A DNA stretch of 21,356 nt from DASXSB01 sp036506275 (GCA_036506275.1 DASXSB010000149.1:1-21356); one strand, 5' to 3'. Shown: positions 14,500-21,356, counted from the stretch's first letter. Program-made: numbers and translations. Notes: generated from the letters alone by a model not told the origin.

Positions 14500-16824
14500 T
14501 CAGGGCATCCCCACGACGGTCACGGCCGTCGCCGTCGTCCCGTCGGAGAACATCGCCGTCAGGATAAGCGTGTTGCCCGGCTGGAAATGCCGTCCAGCGT
14601 CGTCGGCGGCGATCAGGACGAGACTACCGCCGGCGGCCACGGGTAGGTTGAGCCCGGACCACGCGCTGTTCAGCAACGACCCATCGATCGTACTGGCCAC
14701 TCCGAGAAACCATGGTGCCGAGCCGCCGTCGGTGTCCCAGAAGCCACCGGAGCTGCTCTGTAGCTGGAGCGCGATGATGTTGCCCCCCCCGCCGGTGATC
14801 GTCGCCACCATGGTTCCGTCGTTCACCCCGTCACCCTTGCTGGCCGCCGTGGACATGCCAACGCTGTCGCGGAGCATGCCGCTGAACGTCAGTGACAGGC
14901 CGTGGACCGGGCCGCTGGCACCGGATCCCCCGGAGACGTCGGCCGTAGGCGAGGGCGCCGGCGCCGGCGTGGGAGCAGGGGCGGCGGGCTCGGGTGTCAC
15001 GAGCGCTTGCTTGCTGGCGTCGTTCGTCGACGGCGCCACCGGCGCCGGCTCGGGAGGCGGCGGGGGAGGCGCCACGACCACGACCGGAGGCGCCGGCGGC
15101 GGCGTCACGGCGACGGCGGGAGGCGGCGGCGCCACCGGCGACGGAGTGGGCGGCGGTGCGGTGCCTCCGAGCGCCGCGTTCAGGGCGTCCATGTTGACGC
15201 CGATGTCCGTGCCGTCGGTGGCCGCGTTCCGGAACGGGCTGCCGCCGCTCAGAACGAAGTTGCCGTTGGTAGGATCGACGAACCCCACCTCGGCCATCGA
15301 GTTCGGAAAGAAGTTCCCAGGGAAGACGTCGTTCCAGGCCGCCGTCTGCAGACCACCGGGGGTGGGAAACGGCCCGATGAGCGCGTTCTTCGTGAAGACC
15401 GCGCCCGGGAACATCGTGGTGAGGACGCCGGCCGCCGTCCCCCCTGGTCCCACGGCGCCGTACCAGCCATTGGGATGGATGTTGTCGGTGTAGACGAGCC
15501 CTGGGTTCACGAGCGAGGGGGCGTCGGACACTAGGAAACTACCGTCGGTCGTTGCCGTGTTGTGCTGGATCGCGATGTCCGTCACGCCGTTGACGACCAT
15601 GAACAGCGTCCCCGCGAAGCTACCCGGGGCCTGCCAGCGCGGAGTGCCGATGTCGTAGAAGACGTTGTTGCGGATCAGGAACCCGGTGCCGGGGATGATG
15701 CTCGGGCGGTCGGCCTCATCCCGACCCGACAGGGTGATGCCCGCCGGCAGACTGCGAAAGACGTTGTTCGTGATCGCGATGTTGGAGACCGTGGCCCAGG
15801 GCATCGCCCACGCGCCGTTGTTCATCTCGTTGCGCGGCGTGAGGACCACGCTGAAGCCCGACTGCGCGGACGGCCAGTGGAACTCGAAGAGATTACCGTC
15901 GATGAGCACGCGCTGCGCGTGCTTCAGCTCCAGGAGATTTTTGATCGTCCACGGCATGCCTGCGTAGCTCGGATCGTCGAGCTTCCAGCTGAGCTTCTTG
16001 GTGATGTGATTGCGGCGGATCTCGATGTCGGACGGCGTGACGTTCGGGACGGACGCGAAGGCGCCTCCGAACATGATGTTCTCGCCCGCCGCCTCCAGGT
16101 AGTTGTTCACGATCTTGAAGGGACCGGGACCGTTCCACCCGGCAATGGCCTGCGTGTCCTGGGCCACGCCGTGCACTTCCGAAATGTACGAGTCGATCAC
16201 GGCCGTGTGCGCGCTGTTGACCTGAACCGCGCGCGTCACGTTCGACGTCGGATGTCCGTGGATGTAGCACTGCTCGAGGATCAGGTGGTGAGGCACCTCC
16301 GCGAGCGACGTCATCGTGGGAGCGCCGTCGAAGAGGACGATCCCGTAGTTGAGATCAGGATTCACGGAGGCGATCTCGATGCCCCGGAAACGATAGTGGT
16401 GAGCGCCGGCGGCGGTCCGGATCGCCGGCTCCACGCCCGGAGTCACGAGCTTCGCCATGGCCGCCGCGTTGCCCGGGCCCACGCGCGTTCCCGCGGGCGG
16501 CAGGGCGTCGGGGCGATTCGTCTGCACGGTGATCCAGCCGCTGCCGCTCTTGTTGGGCAGCGTGAAGTTGCCGGTGTACGTCGCGCCGGCATCGAGGACG
16601 ATGAGGTCGCCGAGCTGAGCGGAGTCGAGCGCGGCCTGGAGATCTCCTCCGGCGGCGACCACGATGGTGCGGCCGGTGGAGGCGACGTTCGTGGTGTCGA
16701 CGAACACCCGCGGCGACTCCGGCAACGCACTGGCGTGCGCGACGAAGAGCGTCAACGGTGCGGAGACGACCATGAGGAGGAGCACCGCGAGCCGGACGCC
16801 ACGCAATCTGATTCCCTTCTGCAT
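14500..16824 (-). CDS. Secreted right-handed beta-helix protein with Pro-rich linker and C-terminal beta module
   Basis: 774-residue exported protein. ATG 16824 is preceded by AAGGAGG; upstream residues in frame are not protein-like. Signal peptide 1-33 (KGIRLRG, hydrophobic core, ...HASA). Residues about 50-540 have the pattern of a pectate-lyase-like parallel beta helix: opening ITVVAAGGDLQAALDSAQ-type segment with GDLIVLDAG, then many repeated NN/IxxNxF/L turns (for example IVNNYLE, IRRNHIT, ITNNVF, IRNNVFYD, IQHNTAT). Residues 553-637 form a Pro/Ala/Val linker, and 638-774 a Gly/Ser-rich beta module containing FWDTDGGSAPWFLGV, not recognised. The helix suggests binding or cutting of a polysaccharide, but no catalytic residue set could be assigned. 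It is upstream of, and in line with, the sensor kinase. Confidence 0.82.
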   Translation of the reverse strand: MQKGIRLRGVRLAVLLLMVVSAPLTLFVAHASALPESPRVFVDTTNVASTGRTIVVAAGGDLQAALDSAQLGDLIVLDAGATYTGNFTLPNKSGSGWITVQTNRPDALPPAGTRVGPGNAAAMAKLVTPGVEPAIRTAAGAHHYRFRGIEIASVNPDLNYGIVLFDGAPTMTSLAEVPHHLILEQCYIHGHPTSNVTRAVQVNSAHTAVIDSYISEVHGVAQDTQAIAGWNGPGPFKIVNNYLEAAGENIMFGGAFASVPNVTPSDIEIRRNHITKKLSWKLDDPSYAGMPWTIKNLLELKHAQRVLIDGNLFEFHWPSAQSGFSVVLTPRNEMNNGAWAMPWATVSNIAITNNVFRSLPAGITLSGRDEADRPSIIPGTGFLIRNNVFYDIGTPRWQAPGSFAGTLFMVVNGVTDIAIQHNTATTDGSFLVSDAPSLVNPGLVYTDNIHPNGWYGAVGPGGTAAGVLTTMFPGAVFTKNALIGPFPTPGGLQTAAWNDVFPGNFFPNSMAEVGFVDPTNGNFVLSGGSPFRNAATDGTDIGVNMDALNAALGGTAPPPTPSPVAPPPPAVAVTPPPAPPVVVVAPPPPPPEPAPVAPSTNDASKQALVTPEPAAPAPTPAPAPSPTADVSGGSGASGPVHGLSLTFSGMLRDSVGMSTAASKGDGVNDGTMVATITGGGGNIIALQLQSSSGGFWDTDGGSAPWFLGVASTIDGSLLNSAWSGLNLPVAAGGSLVLIAADDAGRHFQPGNTLILTAMFSDGTTATAVTVVGMP

Positions 16825-17052
16825 TACACCCTCCTTGCTGAGTGTTCCCGCGGCGGCGGACTGCGCCCTTCGCCTCGAACTCGAGTCGGCAGCGTTCGGC
16901 GTTCCCGATTTGGATTCGCTGTGAACCGAGCGGACAAAGAGCGACGTCGTCGCGGAGCCGTTGCGGTCAGACGCACGGCGCCGACATAGTCGATGCGACT
17001 CTGTCGCGTCGGCAACCGAAAACATCCGGTGCGCAACGTCTGCGGGGAATCA

Positions 17053-17068
17053 GGCAAGCGATGGGCCA
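17053..17068 (-). promoter_or_regulatory. Sigma54-like promoter for the beta-helix gene
   Basis: On the minus strand TGGCCCATCGCTTGCC matches the -24/-12 consensus TGGCACG-N4-TTGCA at 12 of the 15-16 positions that count, with GG and GC at the correct separation. The predicted start is near 17042, giving a leader of about 217 bases. Sigma54 promoters need a dedicated AAA+ activator; none is encoded in the window. Confidence 0.45.
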
Positions 17069-17089
17069 GATCACTATGTAATCAACTTC

Positions 17090-17114
17090 ACAGGTCTTTG
17101 AAAGGATTACCTGT
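17090..17114. promoter_or_regulatory. Inverted repeat ACAGGT-N13-ACCTGT, possible operator
   Basis: Perfect 6-base arms at 17090-17095 and 17109-17114 with a 13-base spacer that itself contains the near-palindrome CTTTGAAAG. It lies about 22 bases upstream of the -24 element of the sigma54-like promoter, a place where a dimeric regulator could bind. Confidence 0.35.
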
Positions 17115-17400
17115 TCGCTCGCTGACGCGACGTGACGTCTACGATCGTTCGCAAAGGCGCGGCCGGGTTATCGATCCCCGGCGCGGGGAGCAAGTGTCGC
17201 CGAGTGACGAGAGACCGACAGTCGCGGGACGGGCGGTCGTTGCGTTTTCGTAAAGAAGTCCGACGAACACACGGGGTGGTCGCCGTCTCGTCGACGCGGG
17301 CGCGCGCGTGGAGAGCGGGCCCCGGAGATCGGTGTCGAACATTTTGACGACGATGCGGGCGCGTTCCGCCAAACGTCTTTCGTATCGGGCCTTGCAGACG

Positions 17401-17416
17401 TGGCACGGCGCATGCG
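17401..17416 (+). promoter_or_regulatory. Sigma54-like promoter upstream of the duplicated small protein
   Basis: TGGCACGGCGCATGCG matches the consensus TGGCACG-N4-TTGCA except for A at the first T of the -12 block and G at its end. The full -24 block TGGCACG is present. The predicted start is near 17428, leaving about 233 bases before the ATG at 17661. Confidence 0.5.
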
Positions 17417-17660
17417 AAAAGGAGACAACCGCGCTCAGGGAGGCCAGGATCCACCGTCCGTTTTTGTTCCCGATCGTGACCGCCGCTACCGTCTAGGGAG
17501 ACTCCCCCGTCCCCGGCGCTCGCGCTGGAGCGAGGTGTCGAGTCGGAGCCGCACAGGTGCGCGACGTCGGCGCCGAGCCAGCACATGCAGTGCTCGCGTG
17601 CACGTCCGTGCGGGATGCCCTCACGCTTCCTGCCCGTGATGACGATTCAGGCTGACGAGA

Positions 17661-18110
17661 ATGCCTCGGCCCCGGTACGTCGTGATCGTCTCGCGCGATC
17701 AACCGCTCCTCTACGAGCGGTTCGCGCAGATCTTCGCCGCCCGCGGCGACGTCGAGGTCATCGTCGACCGCCGCTTCGAGTCGCGTCGCGACACCACCCA
17801 GGCCCAGGAAGAGCTGCGCGCGCGCGGGTGGACGGTGGTGAAGGTCCTCGACCTTCCCGAGTCGGTGTCACGGCATTCGCCCCCGCGGCCGTCGAAGCGC
17901 TTCTTCGTCGTGGCCGGCGACCGCGTGCGGATGTACGAGAATCTCCGTACCACGTTCGGCGACGAGGTGATCCTCGATCGACGGCGGGGCGAACGGCGAA
18001 TGCAGGTGGTGGAGGTTTCGGAAGAGCGGCGGCAGGCGGAACGGCGGACGCACGCCGAGGTGGAGGCCGAGCTGCGCGCCTTCGGCTGGACGGTCGTTCA
18101 CCTGCCCTGA
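17661..18110 (+). CDS. Hypothetical protein made of two tandem repeats with DRR motifs
   Basis: 149 residues of unknown function. Two halves repeat the same order: a beta strand (YVVIVSRDQ at 6-14; RFFVVAGDR at 80-88), an aromatic helix (LLYERFAQIF; RMYENLRTTF), a strand ending in the signature DRR (VEVIVDRRFESRR, 31-43; DEVILDRRRGERR, 101-113), a charged stretch, then (E)ELRARGWTVVKV (50-62) and AELRAFGWTVVHL (136-148). The second half has an extra ERRQAERR. The signature with repeated arginines recalls short conserved hypothetical proteins of soil bacteria that I know only as uncharacterised. No signal peptide or membrane segment. The Shine-Dalgarno sequence is weak. The gene is convergent with the Cys/His protein. 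Confidence 0.78.
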   Translation: MPRPRYVVIVSRDQPLLYERFAQIFAARGDVEVIVDRRFESRRDTTQAQEELRARGWTVVKVLDLPESVSRHSPPRPSKRFFVVAGDRVRMYENLRTTFGDEVILDRRRGERRMQVVEVSEERRQAERRTHAEVEAELRAFGWTVVHLP

Positions 18111-18140
18111 CGGGGGCAGTGCCGGGCGCCGTCTACGGCG
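18102..18140. terminator. Tandem hairpins between convergent genes
   Basis: CTGCCC (18102-18107) and GGGCAG (18114-18119) form a 6-bp stem spanning the stop codon of the plus-strand gene; CGCCG-tcta-CGGCG at 18127-18140 forms a second. No T run follows either. Their position between convergent genes suggests a shared bidirectional end, but this is weak. Confidence 0.35.
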
Positions 18141-18383
18141 TCAGGCTTCCGTGAACGACCCGCACTCCTGAAGCCAGATCGCGTGGCATTGACGGTGGAG
18201 CCGGATCAGCATCCCCGACGACAAGGTCACTTCGTATTCGATCTCGTCGGAGCGTATCGGTTCCATGCAGCCGGCACAGCGGTGACCGTCACCGTTGCTG
18301 CCCCACGTCGCCTCGGGCTCCTCGCACGGCAGCTGCCCGGTCTCGACCATCGCTCTGATCCGCCGTCGAATCGCGTCCTCCAT
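18141..18383 (-). CDS. Small Cys/His protein, putative zinc-binding, unknown function
   Basis: 80 residues. ATG 18383 is preceded by GGAGA at a good distance; the longer frame to 18419 adds an unlikely basic N-terminus. The N-terminal half is a charged helix (EDAIRRRIRAMVETGQLP). The C-terminal half has CAGC followed 23-24 residues later by HRQCH, a CxxC...HxxC pattern that could hold one zinc ion, with the hydrophobic strand EIEYEVTLSSGMLIRLH between. I do not recognise a characterised family; similar short proteins are common as conserved hypotheticals. It is downstream of tRNA-Asn on the same strand. Confidence 0.75.
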   Translation of the reverse strand: MEDAIRRRIRAMVETGQLPCEEPEATWGSNGDGHRCAGCMEPIRSDEIEYEVTLSSGMLIRLHRQCHAIWLQECGSFTEA

Positions 18384-18477
18384 GGCTCTCCTTTTACGTC
18401 TCGAGCACGGGTCTCCCATCGAGACGAAAAACCGCGCAAGCGTAGCAAGCGAGGTGACGGGTGTCCAGGAAGGAGGT

Positions 18478-18553
18478 TGGCTCCCCGGGCAGGGCTCGAA
18501 CCTGCGACATCCTGATTAACAGTCAGGCGCTCTACCGACTGAGCTACCGGGGA
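18478..18553 (-). tRNA. tRNA-Asn (anticodon GTT), CCA encoded
   Basis: Minus strand. Acceptor TCCCCGG (18553-18547) pairs with CCGGGGA (18488-18482), discriminator G, and an encoded CCA at 18480-18478. The D arm contains AGCTCAGTCGGTAGAGC, the anticodon loop is CTGTTAAT with GTT, and the T arm has GGTTCGAGCC. 76 bases with CCA. A TACAAT at 18587-18582 is a possible promoter -10. Confidence 0.97.
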
Positions 18554-18581
18554 ATGCCAGTGTTTACGCGGTGACGGCCCG

Positions 18582-18587
18582 ATTGTA
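18582..18587 (-). promoter_or_regulatory. Possible -10 TACAAT for tRNA-Asn
   Basis: TACAAT lies 28 bases upstream of the mature tRNA 5' end. No -35 at the expected spacing, so support is modest; the tRNA may instead be read from the recR transcript. Confidence 0.35.
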
Positions 18588-18632
18588 CCGCAGCTCGCCG
18601 CCAACTCGTGCCGACCGCGTGCGGCGCCGACG

Positions 18633-19235
18633 TCACGAGATCTCGCGCCGACCCTCCAGCGCCTTCGAGAGCGTCACCTGGTCGGCGTATTCGAGATCGC
18701 CCCCCACGGGAAGGCCGCGCGCGATGCGGGTGACCCGCACCCCGAGCGGCCGGAGGAGCTTGGCGAGGTAGAGTGCGGTGGCCTCGCCCTCGACGTTGGG
18801 ATTGGTGGCGAGAATGACCTCGGTGGCGCCATCGGTGTCGAGGCGCGCCAGCAGCTCACGAACTTTGAGATCGTCGGGGCCGATGCCATCGAGCGGCGAC
18901 AGCGCCCCGAGGAGCACGTGGTACCGGCCCCGGAACTCACCCGTGCGCTCCATGGCGAGGAGGTCGTTCGGCTCCTCCACCACGCACACGAGCCTGGCGT
19001 CACGCGCGGGATCGGCGCAGATGCGGCACGGATCCTCGTCGGTGACGTTGAAGCACGAGCTGCAGTGGACGATCTTCTCCTTCACCGCGCGCAGGGAGTC
19101 CGCGAGCTCGCGCACCTCCTCCGATGGACGCTTCAGAAGAAAGAACGTGAGCCGCTGGGCCGTCTTGGGGCCGATGCCGGGCAGACGCTGGAGGGCGTCG
19201 ATGAGCCGCGCGACAGGCTCCGGATAATAGGCCAA
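18633..19235 (-). CDS. recR: Recombination mediator protein RecR
   Basis: 200-residue RecR, the ring-forming partner of RecF/RecO that helps load RecA at gaps. It has the N-terminal helix-hairpin-helix (LPGIGPKTAQRL, 18-29), a C4 zinc finger with Cys58, Cys61, Cys70 and Cys73, and a Toprim domain (about 80-175) including VVEEPNDLLAMERTGEFRGRYHVLLG and ATNPNVEGEATALYL. The C-terminus RGLPVGGDLEYADQVTLSKALEGR is typical. The start is TTG 19235, with GGGAG five bases upstream; GGGAG abuts the ybaB stop, so the two are coupled. Length matches E. coli RecR (201). Confidence 0.97.
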   Translation of the reverse strand: MAYYPEPVARLIDALQRLPGIGPKTAQRLTFFLLKRPSEEVRELADSLRAVKEKIVHCSSCFNVTDEDPCRICADPARDARLVCVVEEPNDLLAMERTGEFRGRYHVLLGALSPLDGIGPDDLKVRELLARLDTDGATEVILATNPNVEGEATALYLAKLLRPLGVRVTRIARGLPVGGDLEYADQVTLSKALEGRREIS

Positions 19236-19244
19236 CCGCGCTCC

Positions 19245-19559
19245 CTACATCCCGAGGCCGGGGATCTTGAGGCCGCCCGTGAGCTTGCCGAGCTCTTGCT
19301 GAACGAGCTCGCGCGACTTCCGCAGGGCTTCGTTGCAGGCGGCGAGCACCAGATCCTCGAGCATCTGGGCATCGTCCTTGTTGATGACCTCGGGGTCGAT
19401 CTTGACGGAGACGATCTCCTGCTTGCCGTTCGCCTCCACCGTCACCATCCCGCCTCCGGCCGTCGCCTCCACCTTCTTCTTCGAGACCTCTTCTTGCAGC
19501 GCCTCCATCTGCTGCTGGAGCCGCTGCGCTTCCTTCATGATGTTGCCGAAGCCTTTCAC
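19245..19559 (-). CDS. ybaB: YbaB/EbfC nucleoid-associated protein
   Basis: 104-residue member of the YbaB/EbfC family of small dimeric DNA-binding proteins that sit between dnaX and recR in many bacteria. Seen: MKGFGNIMKEAQRLQQQMEALQEEV at the N-terminal helix, a Gly-rich strand (ATAGGGMVTVEANGKQEI), and the C-terminal GLKIPGLGM. The start is GTG 19559, which overlaps the dnaX stop (GTGA), with GGAGGAGG just upstream. The protein coats DNA and affects nucleoid shape or gene regulation in studied species; the role here is inferred from conservation. Confidence 0.96.
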   Translation of the reverse strand: MKGFGNIMKEAQRLQQQMEALQEEVSKKKVEATAGGGMVTVEANGKQEIVSVKIDPEVINKDDAQMLEDLVLAACNEALRKSRELVQQELGKLTGGLKIPGLGM

Positions 19560-21253
19560 TGGCCTCCTCCTTCCACCGAGCGCGGGCGAACCGCTACCAC
19601 CTCACCCTGGAACTCGGCGATCGCGGCCTGGACGACCGGGTGCGCGGACGGGCCGGCGCCGCTCGCCTCTCCCGTCTGCACGCGGAAACGATCGGCGTTC
19701 CTGATCCATCGGCGTACGGCGTCGGTCACGATGTCGCGCCCCGCGCGATCGGCGAGCAACTCGCGATGGAAGTGGTTGCCCTCGAGGACGATCGTCAGCT
19801 CGCCGTCGCTGACGCCGAGCGGGCGGGCCAGGGCGACCACCGCGCCCAGCGTCGGCTTCTTCTTCATGACATCGTCCACCACACGCGGCCACACCGCCGC
19901 CAGCTCCTCGTCCACGGGCGGCGTCTCCGCGCGTGCCGAGGCGGCGGGCGCCGTCGCCGCGGAATCCGCGCGGGGGGCAGCGATGGGCGGGCGCGGCGCG
20001 GGGGAAGGCTGGGGCTCCACGCGCACGGCGGCGGCGCGGTGTTCCGCCGCGGGCGTTCCCGTAGACAGCAGCGATTCCTGCACGCGCGGGGGCGCGCTCG
20101 ACGTCTGGCGGCGCAGCCGTGCCTCCGCCTCCTCCACGCGGCGCAGCACGTCGTCGAGGGCCTGGGGAACCGGCCGGCGCGTCGCGCGCACGGTTGCCAT
20201 CTCGAGCTCCACGCGGGGATGGGGGGACTCGCGCATTCGCTCGTCGGCGTCCAGGAACGCGCGCAGCACGTAGAGGAGCTCGTCGAGCGCAGGCGCTTCC
20301 ACGAGCTTGCGCAACTCGTTGCCCTCCGCCGGCGTGAGCTCCTCGAGCTTCGCCGTCGGCGCCGCCTTCAGCACGAGCGCGCGCCGCAGCAGCTCGATGA
20401 CGTCGCGCATGAACGCGGGCAGATCCTCGCCTTCGCGCGCGACGCGATCGATGGTCTCGAGCGCCCCCGGGCTGTCATGGGCGATGAGCGCGGCCACGAA
20501 CCCCCGTACTTCGACGGGCGCCGTCACGCCCAGGAGCTCGGCCGTGCTGGCGGCCGCCAGCCGTCCGTTGCCGTAGGCGATGGCGGTGTCGAGCAGCGAC
20601 AGCGCATCGCGCAGCGACCCTTCCGCGGCGCGCACGACCGCGGGCAGCGCCTCGGGCTCGAAGGGAATCGCCTCCTCGGTCAGGATGCGTTCGAGGCTTT
20701 CCGCGAGCGCCCCGGGACTGATCGGCCGAAAGTCGAAGCGTTGCACGCGCGACAGCACCGTGGGCGGGATGTCGCGGGGATCGGTGGTGGCCAGGATGAA
20801 GACGATGTGCGAAGGCGGCTCCTCCAGCGTCTTCAGGAGGGCGTTGAACGCCGCCTCCGTGAGCTGGTGGACCTCGTCGATGATGTAGACCTTGTAGCGC
20901 CCGCGCGCGGGGGCGTACTTCACGTTCTCGCGCAGGGTACGGATCTCTTCGATCCCGCGATTGGACGCGCCGTCGATCTCGATGACGTCGACGGCCACGC
21001 CCGCCCGCGCCTCCTTGCACGCGTCGCACACGCCGCACGGCTCCGGACCCGAGCGCTGGGGGCAGAGCAGCGCGGTGGCCAGCAGCCGTGCCGTCGTCGT
21101 CTTGCCGACGCCGCGGGGGCCGGCGAAGAGATAGGCGTGGGCGATGCGACCGGAGGCGAGCGCGTTGCGGAGCGTGCGGGTGATGGCTTCCTGACCGACG
21201 ACGGTGTCGAACGTCCGCGGTCGCCACTTGCGGGCGAGGACCTGGTAACTCAT
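19556..21253 (-). CDS. dnaX: DNA polymerase III subunit tau/gamma
   Basis: 565-residue clamp-loader ATPase. MSYQVLARKWRPRTFDTVVGQ begins the protein and GPRGVGKT (45-52) is the Walker A motif. Cys64, Cys73, Cys76 and Cys79 are the zinc site, IIDEVH (124-129) is Walker B, and SRVQRFDF (168-175) replaces the usual SRC sensor segment. A Pro/Ala-rich linker from about 410 to 455 leads to the tau-like C-terminal domain that contacts the polymerase. No A6/A-AAA-AAG slippery run is seen, so no evidence for a frameshifted gamma. ATG 21253 follows AAGGAGG, but 15 bases away, an unusually long spacing; a GTG at 21268 is in frame though too close to it. Stop overlaps ybaB start. Confidence 0.96.
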   Translation of the reverse strand: MSYQVLARKWRPRTFDTVVGQEAITRTLRNALASGRIAHAYLFAGPRGVGKTTTARLLATALLCPQRSGPEPCGVCDACKEARAGVAVDVIEIDGASNRGIEEIRTLRENVKYAPARGRYKVYIIDEVHQLTEAAFNALLKTLEEPPSHIVFILATTDPRDIPPTVLSRVQRFDFRPISPGALAESLERILTEEAIPFEPEALPAVVRAAEGSLRDALSLLDTAIAYGNGRLAAASTAELLGVTAPVEVRGFVAALIAHDSPGALETIDRVAREGEDLPAFMRDVIELLRRALVLKAAPTAKLEELTPAEGNELRKLVEAPALDELLYVLRAFLDADERMRESPHPRVELEMATVRATRRPVPQALDDVLRRVEEAEARLRRQTSSAPPRVQESLLSTGTPAAEHRAAAVRVEPQPSPAPRPPIAAPRADSAATAPAASARAETPPVDEELAAVWPRVVDDVMKKKPTLGAVVALARPLGVSDGELTIVLEGNHFHRELLADRAGRDIVTDAVRRWIRNADRFRVQTGEASGAGPSAHPVVQAAIAEFQGEVVAVRPRSVEGGGQ

Positions 21254-21304
21254 GAAATGACCGTGCACCCTCCTTCGAAAGACCCGTACTGCGATCTCCC
21301 CACA

Positions 21305-21356
21305 GAACCTGCTCCAGCCAGGTACTCCCACGGCACACGAGAGGGTCGCCTTACCG
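21305..21356 (-). ncRNA. ffs: Signal recognition particle RNA, 3' half (5' end outside window)
   Basis: The first bases on the minus strand from the edge, CGGTAAGG, followed by GTGTGCCG and ACCTGGC, match the 3' arm of the bacterial small SRP RNA just after its conserved GGAAGG-AGCAG apical part, which would lie beyond the window. The 3' end is near 21305-21311, judged by homology only. The gene order SRP RNA, dnaX, ybaB, recR is conserved in many bacteria, supporting the call. Confidence 0.8.

Larger units (their letters stand above)
16825..17660. other. Long non-coding stretch with divergent promoter-like sequences
   Basis: About 840 bases between the divergent beta-helix gene and the duplicated small protein. 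Open frames here are low-complexity Arg/Ser/Pro translations without family similarity or ribosome sites, so I call no gene. The visible content is two sigma54-like promoter sequences (17053-17068 minus, 17401-17416 plus), an inverted repeat ACAGGT-N13-ACCTGT (17090-17114), a small nested hairpin near 16980-17015 in the beta-helix leader, and a hairpin AGCAC-atgca-GTGCT near 17580-17594. Confidence 0.6.

Noticed and set aside
12424..14646. Plus-strand ORF of 740 codons opposite the histidine kinase
   Set aside because: Compositional shadow in GC-rich DNA; Arg/His/Glu-rich with no domain, while the minus strand has a complete kinase.
14914..15168. GC-rich repeat-like block as CRISPR or tandem repeat
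   Set aside because: It is the coding sequence of a Pro-rich linker; no fixed-length repeats with spacers.
15562..16989. Plus-strand ORF of 475 codons opposite the beta-helix gene
   Set aside because: Antisense of a well-supported secreted protein gene with signal peptide and ribosome site.
16825..17042. Possible cyclic-di-GMP riboswitch in the beta-helix leader
   Set aside because: The conserved aptamer pieces of class I (GGGCAAACC, GAAA tetraloop receptor, GGGACGCAAAGCC) are not present; only small generic hairpins are.
17107..17586. Minus-strand ORF of 159 codons in the long spacer
   Set aside because: No ribosome site, no recognisable motif, composition not protein-like; overlapping frames in the same place look equally plausible.
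18421..18477. Intrinsic terminator after tRNA-Asn
   Set aside because: A T-rich run exists on the minus strand, but the preceding GCTTGC copies are direct, not inverted, so no stem forms.
19856..19885. Programmed frameshift in dnaX at three consecutive AAG codons
   Set aside because: AAG-AAG-AAG is not a slippery heptamer of the A-AAA-AAG kind, so gamma production by frameshift is not supported.

Overview
The window is gene-dense, very GC-rich bacterial chromosome. Codons end mostly in G or C, GTG and TTG starts are used, and Shine-Dalgarno sequences are strong in places. The layout resembles a soil or subsurface lineage such as Candidatus Rokubacteria or a related group; this is inference from base composition and gene style, as there is no phylogenetic marker beyond the housekeeping genes at the right end. 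No phage, transposon, CRISPR array or plasmid feature is visible.

Left part (1-5.7 kb): a truncated GlcD-type FAD oxidase lies downstream of a UdgX-type uracil-DNA glycosylase, both on the minus strand. A sigma70-like promoter then drives a plus-strand operon for a peptide/solute ABC importer (binding protein and two permeases). No ATPase genes follow, so those must lie elsewhere. A strong palindrome and an imperfect repeat of the permease-gene end separate the two permease genes.

Middle (5.7-10.9 kb): a minus-strand pair encodes an acyl-CoA synthetase and a short-chain dehydrogenase with a C-terminal membrane anchor and Cys at the catalytic Ser position. Divergent from it is a JmjC/cupin-fold protein, convergent with an AlkB-family dioxygenase, so two putative Fe(II)/2-oxoglutarate enzymes are adjacent. 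A secreted TPR protein follows.

Signalling and surface block (10.9-17.1 kb, minus strand): a large secreted beta-helix protein with a Pro-rich linker and a C-terminal beta-rich module; then a Cache-HAMP histidine kinase, a single-domain response regulator and a receiver-cyclase fusion in overlapping order. The cyclase gene appears to start at a CTG inside a CTGA overlap, so ATG/GTG-based calling would remove its receiver acidic residues. The long non-coding stretch 16.8-17.66 kb carries two divergent sequences resembling sigma54 promoters.

Right part (17.6-21.4 kb): a small protein made of two repeats, a small Cys/His protein, tRNA-Asn, and the conserved housekeeping order ffs (SRP RNA, truncated at the edge) - dnaX - ybaB - recR, with overlapping or very close junctions.

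The best leads are the UdgX enzyme, the CTG-started receiver-cyclase phosphorelay, the two sigma54-like promoters around an empty-looking region, and the internally duplicated DRR-motif protein.
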